A DNA stretch of 64,000 bases from Odobenus rosmarus divergens (lineage: Eukaryota > Chordata > Mammalia > Carnivora > Odobenidae), in NCBI RefSeq assembly GCF_000321225.1, contig NW_004450480.1:2920176-2984175 (forward strand), given 5' to 3'. The notes beneath the pieces were generated by a model. That model saw nothing but the letters and a program-made list of their open reading frames with translations. It was not told the DNA's origin and ran no database searches. A program made the position numbers and the translations under genes. This document shows positions 10,894 to 22,400 of this stretch, in pieces; position 1 is the first letter of the stretch, and the number at the start of each line of letters is the position of its first letter.

Positions 10894-13084
10894 GAAGTGA
10901 AATAAAACCACCTAATTCTCTCCTCAGCATTTTCTGTTCCACTTCTCTCTGAATATTCAAGGGTCAGTAAAGAATGTGGTCATTTTAATGGAGGAAGTTC
11001 GTTACACAAAATCTTGCCTCAAGGAGAGCGAGCAAAGACATTATTGATTAGAAGAGTCAGAACTTAATAGAAATCAAACAGGTAGTCTTTAAGAAGACCA
11101 TTTCACTTCCCTCCCAAAAGAAGAACTAGAAGCAGCAGGTTTACCCTACAGAAAAGGGTATTTTGTGCTTTTGGTCAAGGAAAAGGGAGGGGGAGAGACT
11201 TACTAGGTGTTTAACTCACTCTGTGTCCTGGTTGCAGTTACGTCAAATAAAGAAACAGCTTGAAATTTATGTCTACAAGTCCCGAGTCTTGAAGTCACCT
11301 CAAATTACAAAGTGAAAACATGCAAAACTATTTTAAGTTGCAATGTCAAGGCATAAATGCAATTCTCTTACTTCTCAGTAACATTAGGGAGACAGGTACA
11401 TTAAAGCTATTATTATTTGGCTTCTAGGAGGAATAATTTAGTCATTTATAAATTAAGATTTAAGTGGCCAGTCTACGCTAGGTGGAGAACATGTGAACTG
11501 TTGGTTAAGTGTATGTTTTAAAATTTCCCCGATTCATTTCTATAACCTGAATTATGCCAGTCTGGGAAGCTTTCTAGGATGGGAAATCTTATTTTCTGCC
11601 AGGCTCTGATATCTGAGAAGCACACACTGTTTTTTGGTTAGGACCTGTGTTGGAACCTGGAGAGTGCAATAAACGGTTTCATTTTCTTGAAATACAGATG
11701 TGCTGCAATTTCAAAAGGCTTTGAAAAATTATTAAAGTTTCAATGCTGACTTAATACATGCCTTATTAGAATATTCTCTAGAGATCATGAAAGGTAAAAT
11801 GCATGAGGCAATGAAAATTTTCCTTGTCTTTTTCATGTAACATATTTATTTTTTTCCCCTTTTATTCCTCCATATATTTCCCCCATGTATTTCCTGAGCA
11901 CTGACCAATTTGCATAGCAATGTGCTTGGTAGAAGAGGAAGAAGGAGAGAAGATAGGGAGGAACCTGTCACAGGTATTCATTCGGCAGAGTGACATAAAG
12001 AGTGAAACTGTACAGTGTGTAATTCTTTCAACCCACAGTCACGAGCCGTTTAATTAGCATATCTATCTTGAGGAATTATGGGATACCCAGAGCTATTTCT
12101 AGAATTTGATTTGCATAATTGTTCTAATCCTTTATGAGTATGGTAACATGTGGTCTGACAAAAGATTTTTTTAAATTTCTAAGTTACCTTATAAGTTTTA
12201 TAAAGATATTAGAATTAAACACCTTTAGATATATATTTAATAACCTGCCTCTATTGAAAGGAACACAATTATACAAAGGCATAATTAGTCTTCTGCTAAT
12301 GGCATATTACTTTACTACTTGAAAAAACAGCTTTGTTCACTGAAAGTTTGTCATTTAAAGTTTTTACCTAGCACCTTTTGGTGAGATTAAAATTCACTTA
12401 AACATCCTAAGAAAATTTACAGCTGTAATGGACCTCAGTGACATTCCCTGTCTCCAAGATTTCTTAATCCATGGGTAGATGACATATTTGAGTTTAGAAC
12501 AGTGGCAACAAGAAATGGATTTACACGTTTTCTTTGGTTTGGAATATTAATATTCTCATGACCAAAGTATCTAAGTAACTTTAACTATTTCAGATTTGAA
12601 GATTCCTCTTCCATTTGGTTATCAGGTTCTTGTTAAGATATTATTTCAGGACTGTGATGAAGAGGAAAACCCCAATTTGGATGTTTGAACACTGACCGCT
12701 CTCAAGCCTCACATTCCCTTTATTTTTTGCCCTGCAGCTGGACTATCCAGCCCCGGCAGGTGGGAATTCTCAGGCTGGCCCTGCCTCTTGGCCACAATCA
12801 AAGCTAAAACCATCCAAACCACCTGCCTACTGCCACCTGGACTGACTTATACCTGTTCTACTCTCGCCAGAAAAATCCCATGATATGAGTAATAAACCTT
12901 GCCACATCCTTTGGGGGGTGTGCCATCATCAGTCCCAAAATGCAAATCAGTTTTGGGTAGGGGGTTGATCCCACTCTCTGCAGGACAGTCACTAAAGGAA
13001 AACGCAGAAAGAGTGTTTTTAAGATCACAGAATCCAGTATAAAGTACAACAAAACAATGCACTTTTAAAAAAGAATGACTCCAT
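10894..13084. other. Intergenic, nothing recognised
   Basis: About 2.2 kb of AT-rich unique-looking DNA, free of SINEs and of convincing exons. Confidence 0.55.
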
Positions 13085-13435
13085 TTATATTGGTTAGGGC
13101 AGAGGTGTTTTACAGAGACCCAAAATAAGAGCGGCTTATTTCTCTGGTTCCGGATGACCGTTTCAGGACATCATCCAGTGACCTGGCTAGTGGGTCAGCT
13201 CTACTCTCTTCCCCAAGTGCCTTCCACTCTGGGCCTAAAGTAGCCAGATTCATTGTTCCATCTCCCTGTTGGGGAGGAAGTGGAGGGCACTTCTTTTAAG
13301 CAAGTGAGGCAGAGAACTTCTGTTCACATTCCATTGCTAAGAACTTATTCATATGGTCACACCTGGCCAAGGGCTACTGGTAAACTAATCTCTAGATGTC
13401 TAGATGAGTGGCCATGTGCCTAGCTAAAACTTTTG
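13085..13435. mobile_element. Ancient interspersed repeat, family unassigned
   Basis: The segments 'agcggcttatttctctggtt', 'gttcacattccattgctaag' and 'catatggtcacacctggcca' recur as a block in mammals. Related pieces occur at 35565-35690 and 56040-56150. Confidence 0.45.
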
Positions 13436-13460
13436 GGGGTGAGAGGGAGGAGGAGGAGGT

Positions 13461-13530
13461 GGAGGGGGAAAGAGAGAGAAAAGAAGGAAAAGGGAAAGAA
13501 AAAGAAAGAAAGAAAGAAAGAAAGAAAGAG

Positions 13531-13577
<47 letters not shown>

Positions 13578-13603
13578 GAAAGAAAGAAAGAGGAGAGAGA
13601 GAA
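13461..13603 (+). repeat. (GAAA)n homopurine tract, 143 bp
   Basis: The + strand holds only A and G over this stretch, mostly GAAA units with GA-rich ends. It is a length-variable microsatellite with triplex-forming potential. Open frames across it in several phases are low-complexity artefacts. Confidence 0.97.
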
Positions 13604-14879
13604 CGTGAGAATGAAGGAATGAATTACGGAAGATCGAGTCCACCAGCCAAGTATTCCATTCAAAGATTTCCCCCCTCCTAACCAAATCCAGGAAAATTAA
13701 CAGAGAATATTAACATTTGCTGTCCAATGGACTATTGGTTGTAGACAACATTCAACTCCCCAGAACCCAAGCCCAACACCATAGTTCGCCATAGTCCGCA
13801 ATATTCTTCTGTGAGTCTTTTACTTTGAGCAGCAAATATTTTCTTTTAAAATTTTATACAGGAGCAAATATTCTTTCATATAGTCACTTTCTGGGCCTGA
13901 AATATTTTGCTCCTCCATTTTGAACTCCAACTTGGGATTTTAAAAATACATCTCAAGAGTAAATATTTCGGGGCACAGGCTGGTCAGTGAAAGGACCTTA
14001 GCAAGATCCAAGCAGAGAGTGGCCATGAAATGAAAAAGGATTGCTATCATTGGTAACACACAAGACTGTGGCTGTCTTTATCTATCAGGAACCAAACTGA
14101 TGTGCTTCAAGACAACACAGGAGAGTCGGAGGTCCTGGGGGGAGGGGTGGTGGAGCAAAGTTGGCATTGAGATGGGAACTGTTGATAAGATACCAGGGAT
14201 GAATATATGGAGGCTGTCTTATAAAATTTTGCTTACGTTTATGTTTAAAAATTTCCATAATAAAAAGTTTTTGTTTTGCCGGGATGAGCCACATACACTC
14301 AAGCCAGCCTCAGCCCTGCCTATAGGGAACAGGTCCATTCCCAGTTGCACTGAGAAAACTCAATTTGGGAAGCTTCTCAATAGCTATTCAAATCTAACTT
14401 AATACAAAAACACAGTCTTCTCCAAATTTTTCTTGTGAAGCTTTTGAGTTTCAGCAACACAAACGTTTTTCATAAATTATATCACAGTTTAATCAAGATG
14501 GTGAAAATCTGGATTTAAACAATGTGGAAATTTACTCCGAAGTGCACTCTAAAGCTGTGAAATCTTTCATCTGTGACCGAGGTTATTTTATCTGAGCCCT
14601 TTGCCTTAAGCTTTAAAGAGAGGCTCATAAAAAAATGGCTTCCTTGAAACCGGAAACTATAGAGCTGATGTACAACTGACAACTCTTTGGTTGGCTATTA
14701 AAATGGATCCGATGTTTACCTTTTCACAACTTTGAATTCGAACGATAATTTCTTATTTTCAGAATACCTGTTTTGTAGAGCCCCATTTGGAGGTTTAACT
14801 TTTCTTTTAATACTGTCATCTCAAATTTTGTTTGATCCTGAAACAGAATTTATACAGACGGAATGTATTTTCAGACTAA
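13604..14879. other. Intergenic, mostly unrecognised
   Basis: 'tttccataataaaaagtttt' near 14250 resembles an old LINE tail; nothing else stands out. Confidence 0.5.
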
Positions 14880-15088
14880 ACCAGTGGCTCTCACAGGGGG
14901 ACAAGCTACCCCTACCCATTCGCTTGGTCTAGAGACATGTTTGGGTGTGAGAGCTCAGGGGAACTACTGGATCTAGTGGATAGGGGACAGGGCAGCTACT
15001 CAACAGCCTATAAAACACAGGACCATCCCTCACAACAAAAAATGGCCTGGCCCCAAATGTCTGGAGTGTCGGTGTTGAGAAATCCTCT
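14880..15088 (+). mobile_element. MER5A-type hAT-Charlie remnant
   Basis: It starts ACCAGTGGCTCTC and ends GTTGAGAAATCCTC, with the diagnostic 'ggccccaaatgtc' segment. It is non-autonomous and has no coding capacity. Confidence 0.8.
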
Positions 15089-15888
15089 ATTAAAGTGAGT
15101 GAATGCCTGGAAACATCCCCCACAGCTGCCGTTCCAGGGGGCAGGCCATGGTTTTGCCTGGCTGGCACAACTCATGCATGCGTAGGGGCCCCAGGCTTCC
15201 CCATAAGGATGAAGTCCTCCATGGACACCAGGGTGCGTACCGTGTTATGTACATGATATAGATGAGACCGTGCCTTTTATCGTTAGAAATCATGATCACA
15301 CAATGATTTCCCACCTTCTGGCTTCTACTCTCTTGTGGCATATATAGGTTTTATTTAAATGCTTTCTAGTGTGAGTTATTCAGTTACAATTTGCTGCAAC
15401 ATTGGACTTTCTAGAGCCTTTGGATGATTTATGGGCTCAAGTAAATTAGAATGAAATCTGGAGATATATGGGAAAGTAGGGCTGGCAGAGGGGGCAGTTT
15501 GGAAAACTGTCACCTGGGAGGGTTCCCCTGGAGGAAGAAAGCCCCGTGGCTCCAAGCCCTGCCTCAGGGCTAGCGTGAGAGCCCAGGGACAAGCTAGGCC
15601 CTGCTCCCCTAACCTAATTCCAAGGAACTTTGAATAGACTCTTCAAATGAGTTATGGAACTGTGGTTAAAACTCTCACATGGGACCCTTCTGTGACTATC
15701 CTTCTAGAAGTTGTGGTGGGGAAAAAAAATCCCCAAAACAGATTCATTTCTGCTTAAGGATCATAGGAACTTCTGAGGGTGGCAAGAAAAGGCAGATAAC
15801 TAATCTAACTAGAAAGGTGTCTTGCCAAGGGGTGTCCCAGGGAAGCAGCAGCTTTCCTATAGAAGCATATTCCTTTATTCTTTCTCAG

Positions 15889-15995
15889 TGGCTCTCAAAC
15901 ATGGGTGCACCTTAGAATAAAATAAGTAGCTACAAAAAAAAAAAAAAAAAAAAATTCTAACACTCCAGCCTCGCCCTAGATGAACTAAGCCTACA
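15889..15995 (+). mobile_element. Possible hAT (MER20-like) remnant with poly(A) run
   Basis: 'cagtggctctcaaacatggg' is a typical hAT-derived head. A run of about 22 A interrupts it at 15933. Confidence 0.4.
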
Positions 15996-17654
15996 ATCTC
16001 CGAGAGTGACGGATGATGGGAAAAAACAGGAGCAGTACTTCAAGAACAGCATATTAATGACACCTCTAGTTTTGGGAGATGTGTGTTCTGAAAGTGCTCT
16101 GATTTGGGGCAGGGGGTGGGGGTTGGGGGGGTAATAAATTTACCTAAGGATTATGTTGTTAAAGATACTAGAAGAAAAACGGTTCTCCTTTGTGCAGAAG
16201 GGAACACTGACCATTAACAAACCAGGGGCAAGATGTGGAAGAACCAAAGAAATATTAATTCTGACGATATTACCTGAAATACATGGCCATGTGTTAAAAC
16301 AGAAAGATCAGAAAAGGTTGTCAATGAATTTTTAAACAGGGATCCTCACTGAACACCAAAAATGTCCTGCTTTTAAAATCGTCCCCAGCTTTAATCTTCT
16401 CAAAAATTGAAGTTAGGAAATTCTGAGTGGGATGAAATTTCTGATATTAAAACCAATGAAGAAGAAAATTGGCTTACGTGTGTGATCTCTCCCTGGACTG
16501 ACTTTGTAGAGCTCCAACCACAGAACAACACCGAAACGCTGGGAAGGATGAAGGTCTTCAGTTAGATAAGAGGGTCTGTAAGGAAATAGTTTTAGCACAA
16601 ACTTTTCCATGGTTAAAAAAAAAAGAGATGCTTAAAAAAAAAAAGAGGTTGAAGTCAGAAATGATAGTTTTCATGAAAGTCTGTGTTTGCAAAGAAATCC
16701 AAATGTCCACTTGAGTTTGGCCAGTAGGTGCTGGCCTGAGATCTATTTCTCTCTTAGAATGGATAGAATCCATTCCCAATATTTACATCAAAGTAGGTTG
16801 CTGACTTTAACTTTTTCTTGTGTAAATTCTCACTTTGCCTTACCTTGCAGACATTCTGGCCTATGAAGTCTGGCCAACTTCGGTGAGAGAGCATCCTGGG
16901 GATGGGAAGAAACAGTACCACAGTCTTTATAGTACAAGACTTTGTGTGCTTTGCATACAATTATCTTAAAGAATCTCCATGGAACATGATTATAAGTTTT
17001 TTGAAACAATTATGTGAAAAGTGCTAACTTTGGTGACAAGCTAAAAAAAAAAACTAACCAAATAAAGCTGTACACTAAAAAGGAGTTACTCCCCAATAAA
17101 AATAATAACCCAGGGGAGAGGTACCAAATGATAAAGTTCTGTTTTTCTTTGAATGGCAGTGAGCAAGTCAGGAGACACGGTTCTGAGTTTCCCACACACA
17201 CTCTACCTTCCTTCTCTAGACTACAGTCTACCTCTTTGTAGTGATTTTTTTTTTAATAAGTTGGTATTTGTAAAACTAAAATTTTATAAAAGTTTGTTCG
17301 ATGTTTTTTAACTTGGGGGAAAAAGGATGACTGACCCAATCAAGTGTTTACAACTTTTGAAAAAGGGTGTCTCAACCATTATATGAAAGCGACATTTAGC
17401 AAAACTCTGTGGTGCGTTTCTTTACCCATAATTCCACTTGCTGAAGTCGATGTTTTTTTTCCAACAGACTCACTGAGGAATGCTTCTTGCACACAAATGA
17501 AATTGAGCCAAAAATAATACTTCTATGCCCAGGTATGGTAATGAGTACAGCAAAATCCCATACATTTACAGGACATGTTAGCCCCTAGGGTAAAGTTATA
17601 TATAACGTGCAACTGTAAGCCTTGGCTGAATAAATAACTACAAAATGGACAAAT
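15996..17654. other. Intergenic between GPR27 and PROK2 3' ends
   Basis: AT-rich unique sequence with A runs near 16615 and 16635. No exon seen. Confidence 0.55.
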
Positions 17655-17680
17655 TTTTCTTTCTTTCTTTCTTTCTTTTT
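17655..17680 (+). repeat. (TTTC)n short microsatellite
   Basis: About five TTTC units lie just beyond the proposed PROK2 3' end. Confidence 0.85.
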
Positions 17681-17739
17681 GCAATGGTTAGTGGGTTGGC
17701 ATGGTCAAGTTTAGTCAGTTAAACACATTTCATAAGTTG

Positions 17740-17745
17740 TTTATT
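17740..17745 (-). terminator. PROK2: Candidate PROK2 poly(A) signal AATAAA
   Basis: TTTATT on the + strand, AATAAA on the - strand, lies about 1.56 kb downstream of the PROK2 stop. The sequence just past it on the - strand contains a short TGTG-rich segment, as expected of a downstream element. Confidence 0.35.
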
Positions 17746-18830
17746 TGCGACGTTGATTCCATTTACAATACTTGGAGGGGGTTTTTCAAGGTTTCTCATC
17801 ACCGTTCGGCTAGCACCTAGCCTCCTGCCTAATCACTCATGATGAACACTGGATCATGATTTGCTGAATCAATACAGTGACATCCCAGGAGTCCATTCCT
17901 GATTACAGCCAGTTTTGCACATCACAATCTTCCTTCATGTTCCAAAACCTCACTGATTTACACATTGTTTTTTGTACGACCTTAAAATTCATGCAAACAG
18001 AATTTTTCCTGTATGTAAAGTGAACACAAGCACATCCTGTGAGTGCTATCTGACCCACGTTGGGGTCTTTGCCCATTTTAGAATGTGAGCTAATAGAAAT
18101 CTGCTTGTAATAAAAACTGACGACAACTGTGACAAAAATAAGGATATAATATTAAAATAAATCAAATGATATACAATACTGTCATTATTCTGATACAGAA
18201 TTTTACACAGCAATATTGATATAGGTACACATGGCAGATGTCAGGTAACCCATTATAAGAGAACCTCTGGTTACAAATGAAGCTTAAATTACAACTTAAT
18301 ACCGATTTTAAAATGGTAACAAGGGTTATGCCAGAATAAAATCAATACTTCCTCTTCCAGTGACACTTTCTGGACCATCTCTAACTGTGAGACTTAAAAA
18401 AAAATAAACTTCATAAAAAGAAAGAGAAACAAATGTACTGTTGTATTGGGGAAGTGTTTTTTTTGTTTTTTTGTTTTTTTAAAAACCAACCCAAATCTAG
18501 AAATAAGGACCAAATTGACTTTCCATTCCCTCTGGACTCACTCAAACCTGTCACACAGCCAACCTGAAGGCACAGGTTCCGTGAAAGTTTGGAAGCACCC
18601 CAACCTCTACTCCATCTAGGAGAAGTCTGGAGTGTCTAGTTCAACTACACACCCTTCACTGTTTAAGTATCAGGCAAAAAGCTTGATTCTCAACAGTAAT
18701 TCTGCCAGCAAATTAGAGGAGATCGATAACCCCGCCCCCCACTTTAAAATGCAAAAGGACTGGTGAGGGAAATGGAGAAAAATAAAGTGAGAGCCTTAAA
18801 ATTCTTTGAGGAGAGAAAAGAGACCTGAGG

Positions 18831-18920
18831 GTGTGTGTGTGTGTGTGTGCGTGTGTGTGCGCGCGTGTGTGCGCGCGTGTGTGCGTGTGTGCGTGCGTGT
18901 GTGTGTGTGCGTGTGTGTGT
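18831..18920. repeat. 90-bp alternating purine-pyrimidine (GT/GC) tract
   Basis: Every odd position is G and every even position is T or C without interruption, including GCGCGC blocks. This is a microsatellite with strong Z-DNA-forming character inside the likely PROK2 3' UTR. Confidence 0.97.
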
Positions 18921-19299
18921 GGTGGGCAGGGCTGGGGGGAGGGGGGGTTGAGAAAAAAACGTTTCTGTGACGAAGTATCAAATTCTTATTCTCCTCATTT
19001 TTGTGAAAATGGGTGAGTTATTGGCATTAAAAGAGCCAAGCCAAACCAAAACACAAACAGGGAAATGAGAACCGGTTCCATAATGCCCTGCACTTTACAT
19101 TTGTATCCAAAATTAAAATCCTCTTTCAATTAAAAAAAAAAAAAGTCATTTAAACATCAAAGATAGAAATGTTACTTGGATAGTTGAGAAAGCAACAGCA
19201 TTTCTTTCTGGCATATTATTTGTTTGGCACAATCACAAGTAAATAGACTTTACAGACATCATGTGGCTGTTCACATTTAAAGTTTCTACTCTCAAGTGA

Positions 19300-19404
19300 T
19301 TACTTTCGGGCTAAACAAATAAATCGATTAAATGAAGTCCGTAAACAGGCTAAGCCCGGCATACATGGACATGTGTGATGCATTCTCCGCCCAAAAAATG
19401 GAAC
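19300..19404 (-). CDS. PROK2: PROK2 terminal coding exon (C-terminal cysteine half and stop)
   Basis: This exon holds 34 codons plus TAA. The acceptor is TTATCTTAG, then [17 protein letters not shown] and on to FICLARK. It supplies four cysteines and the basic C-terminal part. Against the human sequence I remember, Met replaces Leu in the CPCxPG segment and Arg replaces Gln two residues from the end. Confidence 0.96.
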   Translation of the reverse strand, partial: VPFFGRRMHHTCPCMPGLACLRTSFNRFICLARK

Positions 19405-22400
19405 CTAAGATAAAAGAAGAAAACTGAATCAGAGCAGGAAATGTTAAAAAACAAAAACAAAAAACTATTCTTGAGAAATGTCTTTGAATAAGAACAGCTA
19501 GTGTTATATTGAGTGTTAACTCTTCATCAAGCAATACACTTGGCACTTTATTATCCTTCTTCATCCCATAACCGCTCTGTGAACATGACAAATGCTTTCA
19601 TTATACCCATTTTACAGGTGAGAGACCGAGACACAGAGAGATTAGCAACTTGCCCAAGCTCACAGACCCAGAACTTGAAGCTTGGCTGGCAGCTGGACCA
19701 GAGAGACAAAGCTTTTGACCACCAAGCTATACTGCCTTTTACTTCTTCATTTTAATTCTTTTTATAGCATCCTACTAATGAAGCTCCTTAAGGAGGGCAT
19801 GGCATTAAGGGTATGACCGCAGTGATGAGAAAATATGAAGTCACTGACAATGAGCAATATATAAACTCACACGTTTGCACACAGATGGCAGAAGGGGTCA
19901 AAATTCTGGGGAGTGTCGATAGGGGAGGAACAAAAGGGAAATTAGGGAAGGAGGCAAGCTTGAGTCACAGAAAAGGAACAAACTAAACCCTGGCCTAGGG
20001 AGAGCCAGCAGAGAAAGGCCAGCTTCATTCCAAGAGTCATCCAAGTGGTATTTCTAAGTCTTGCCCACGCCACCAATGAAGCTGGGTTGAGGAGGGTCAA
20101 CCAGCAACTGGCATGGTGGGCCTTTCAGGGGAGTCCCTCAAAATATGTACACGTTCCAGAGGCAAAGAACAAAACTCATTCCCTCTCCCCTGGGAATGGT
20201 GCCCTCTTAAGAATCCACCTCCTTGGCAAGTTATAGGGACAAAAGTTTAACCCCAGGCCTGGAGGCGACTGATAGTTAATGAAATGGGATGGCAAATTAC
20301 TCTGGCCCAGGGTACTGTGAGAGAGGCAAGCTATTAGAGGATCCTTACACAGTTTACACAGGGCAGAAAAATGCATCCTGTCTGTTTCTCAACTGAGATG
20401 CTTTGTTTGCTATCATTCTAGTGTATTTCCTTCCTATTCTCTGCCACCAAAACAGGCTGCCCCATACCAGTTATCTGTCCTAATGAGAAAGTCTGAGATG
20501 CATCTTCCAGATATCTTCTAAATAATTTCTCTGTACATTAAAAAAAAAATTGTCTGCAGACAGTGACAGAACCATTCTAACCTTATTTGGGGACTGAACT
20601 AAGAAGACAGACCCCTCCGTATGGTGGTCCCAAAGTGGCCAGGGCCCACGATGCTGGGCATTATCTTTCGGTGGGTACCATGCTCATGTTCTTCTTACCT
20701 CCTTCCTCCTTTTTCTTCTTTTCCTCTTTCTTCTTTCCTGCCTTCCATTTCCAAAATGGTTCTGGAAGGGCCAGGGAAATGATTGAGATCAATAAATACA
20801 AAAGGAAGACAGGGAAGCAGCAGGTGGGCACTGATACGCAGGTGAACAGGCAGAGCCACCCCAGGTTCCTCAGCCTTTTGCCAAGGGCCTTATTGTCAAG
20901 GCTCTAATGACAGTGCCTGCCCGCAGGTGCCACAGCCGTTGGCGCCACGCAGACTTGGGCTCAGAATGGTTCTGTCACTGTGTGTGTCAAAGGGCGGCAC
21001 GCAGATGGCTAGCTCATTTGTTGGCACTGAGAACACGTCAGGGGAGGCGGGTACAGCTGCCTGGCTCAGACAATCACAAGCGGACAGCATGAGGAGTTCT
21101 AACCCTTGACCTGTAGGATCTCCTCTAGCCCTGAGACTTTGCGAGCTTCATCTGGCCATGCCTGAAACTACTGCGTGGGCCGGTGGTCCCCAGCTGGGGG
21201 TGACTCTGCCCCTGAGGGGACATCCAGCAGTATCCAGAGACATTTTGTTTGTCACAAACTGGGGGAAGGAGTGTGAGTTTGTGGGTGGAGGCCAGGGGTG
21301 CGGCGAGGCAGCTTCCAGTGCGCAGGATAACCCCCCAACGATAAGAACTCTCGGGCCCAATGTGCCAACTGGATATCGCAGCCTCTGTTCTGAAAAAAGA
21401 ACAGAGGCTGCGATATCCAAGGTAAGGGAGCCTGAGCTAAGTGAACTATAACTATAATGAACACGTCAAACTGTTATACACAGACAACACCAAGCATGTT
21501 TCCTTTATTCGCTCATTCAGCAGATGTTTACTGTCACTGACATATCAGGCCTTATGTTGTGTGCTACAGATACAGTGATGAACAAAACAGGAAAGGCCTG
21601 GGCCCATGATACAGCATGAGTTTTAATGACGGAAGACACATAAACAGTAGGATAGCTAAAGCTGTGAAGAAGCACCCTCATGATGCTTGCAGTCTTGTGA
21701 CGTGTGCATCAAGACATCACGGGTGCTCTCTGGCCTGTCAGGTGCCTTCTTAGTGCCTTGAAAACGGGAGCAAAGAAAAATTAGAGTGGTGGCCTGCCAT
21801 GCCCAGGCTTCATAAGGCATGGCACATGAATGTCACACCAAACCTGTATGCCACATTTTTGCCTTATTTTGACACAAGCTAAGTGGCTTCCTCTTGAGGT
21901 GAAGTAACATGGCCAACTGCAGTCACCCAGCTAAAAGGGAACCTGCCATAATCAAACCCAGTCCACTTTCTTCCAGACTTTGCTCTATCTCCTGCCAATG
22001 CCCGCCCCTGCCCAGACGTGCTCCGCCTGAAGGCAGAGGGGTGGCCTTCCCAGGTCCTGTGGCTTCTCCTCACTCTGCACACCACTGCCCGGCACTGAGC
22101 AGGCCCCAAGTGACTCATGCCACCAAACTCACAGAGATGGACTTACGTGAAGCCAAAGATGCAGAAGGCCTTCCTGTGTAGAGTTCCTTCCGGGGCCTAC
22201 ATGGGGCCCTGGCAATGTGCTCACAAGGTCAGAGGTTTCTGTGAATCCTTCAAAAATATTGTGAATTATCCTTTTTCTTATGGAGAGTGCCAAGGCAGTA
22301 TCGGCCTCAGCCCAGATCTGTCCCAACAACCCTAACATCATGATTACGCTGTCCTGCAGGGGTCCTTATACCTGCCTGCTCTCTTCTTCTTCTTCTCAAG

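Larger units (their letters stand above)
17722..19299 (-). other. PROK2: Probable PROK2 3' UTR
   Basis: The - strand sequence after the stop is mostly unique, with a 90-bp CA/GC-type tract (18831-18920 on +) and several A-rich runs. The first canonical - strand AATAAA I find is at 17740-17745, giving a 3' UTR of about 1.5 kb. The limit is inferred; a non-canonical earlier poly(A) site is possible. Confidence 0.45.

Noticed and set aside
13392..13685. Lys/Glu-rich and Ser/Phe/Leu-rich frames
   Set aside because: They are products of the GAAA microsatellite.
21370..21419. Annotating the hairpin as a microRNA gene
   Set aside because: A perfect hairpin with 22-bp arms and a 6-nt loop is shorter than usual pri-miRNA stems, and there is no expression evidence; kept only as a structure.
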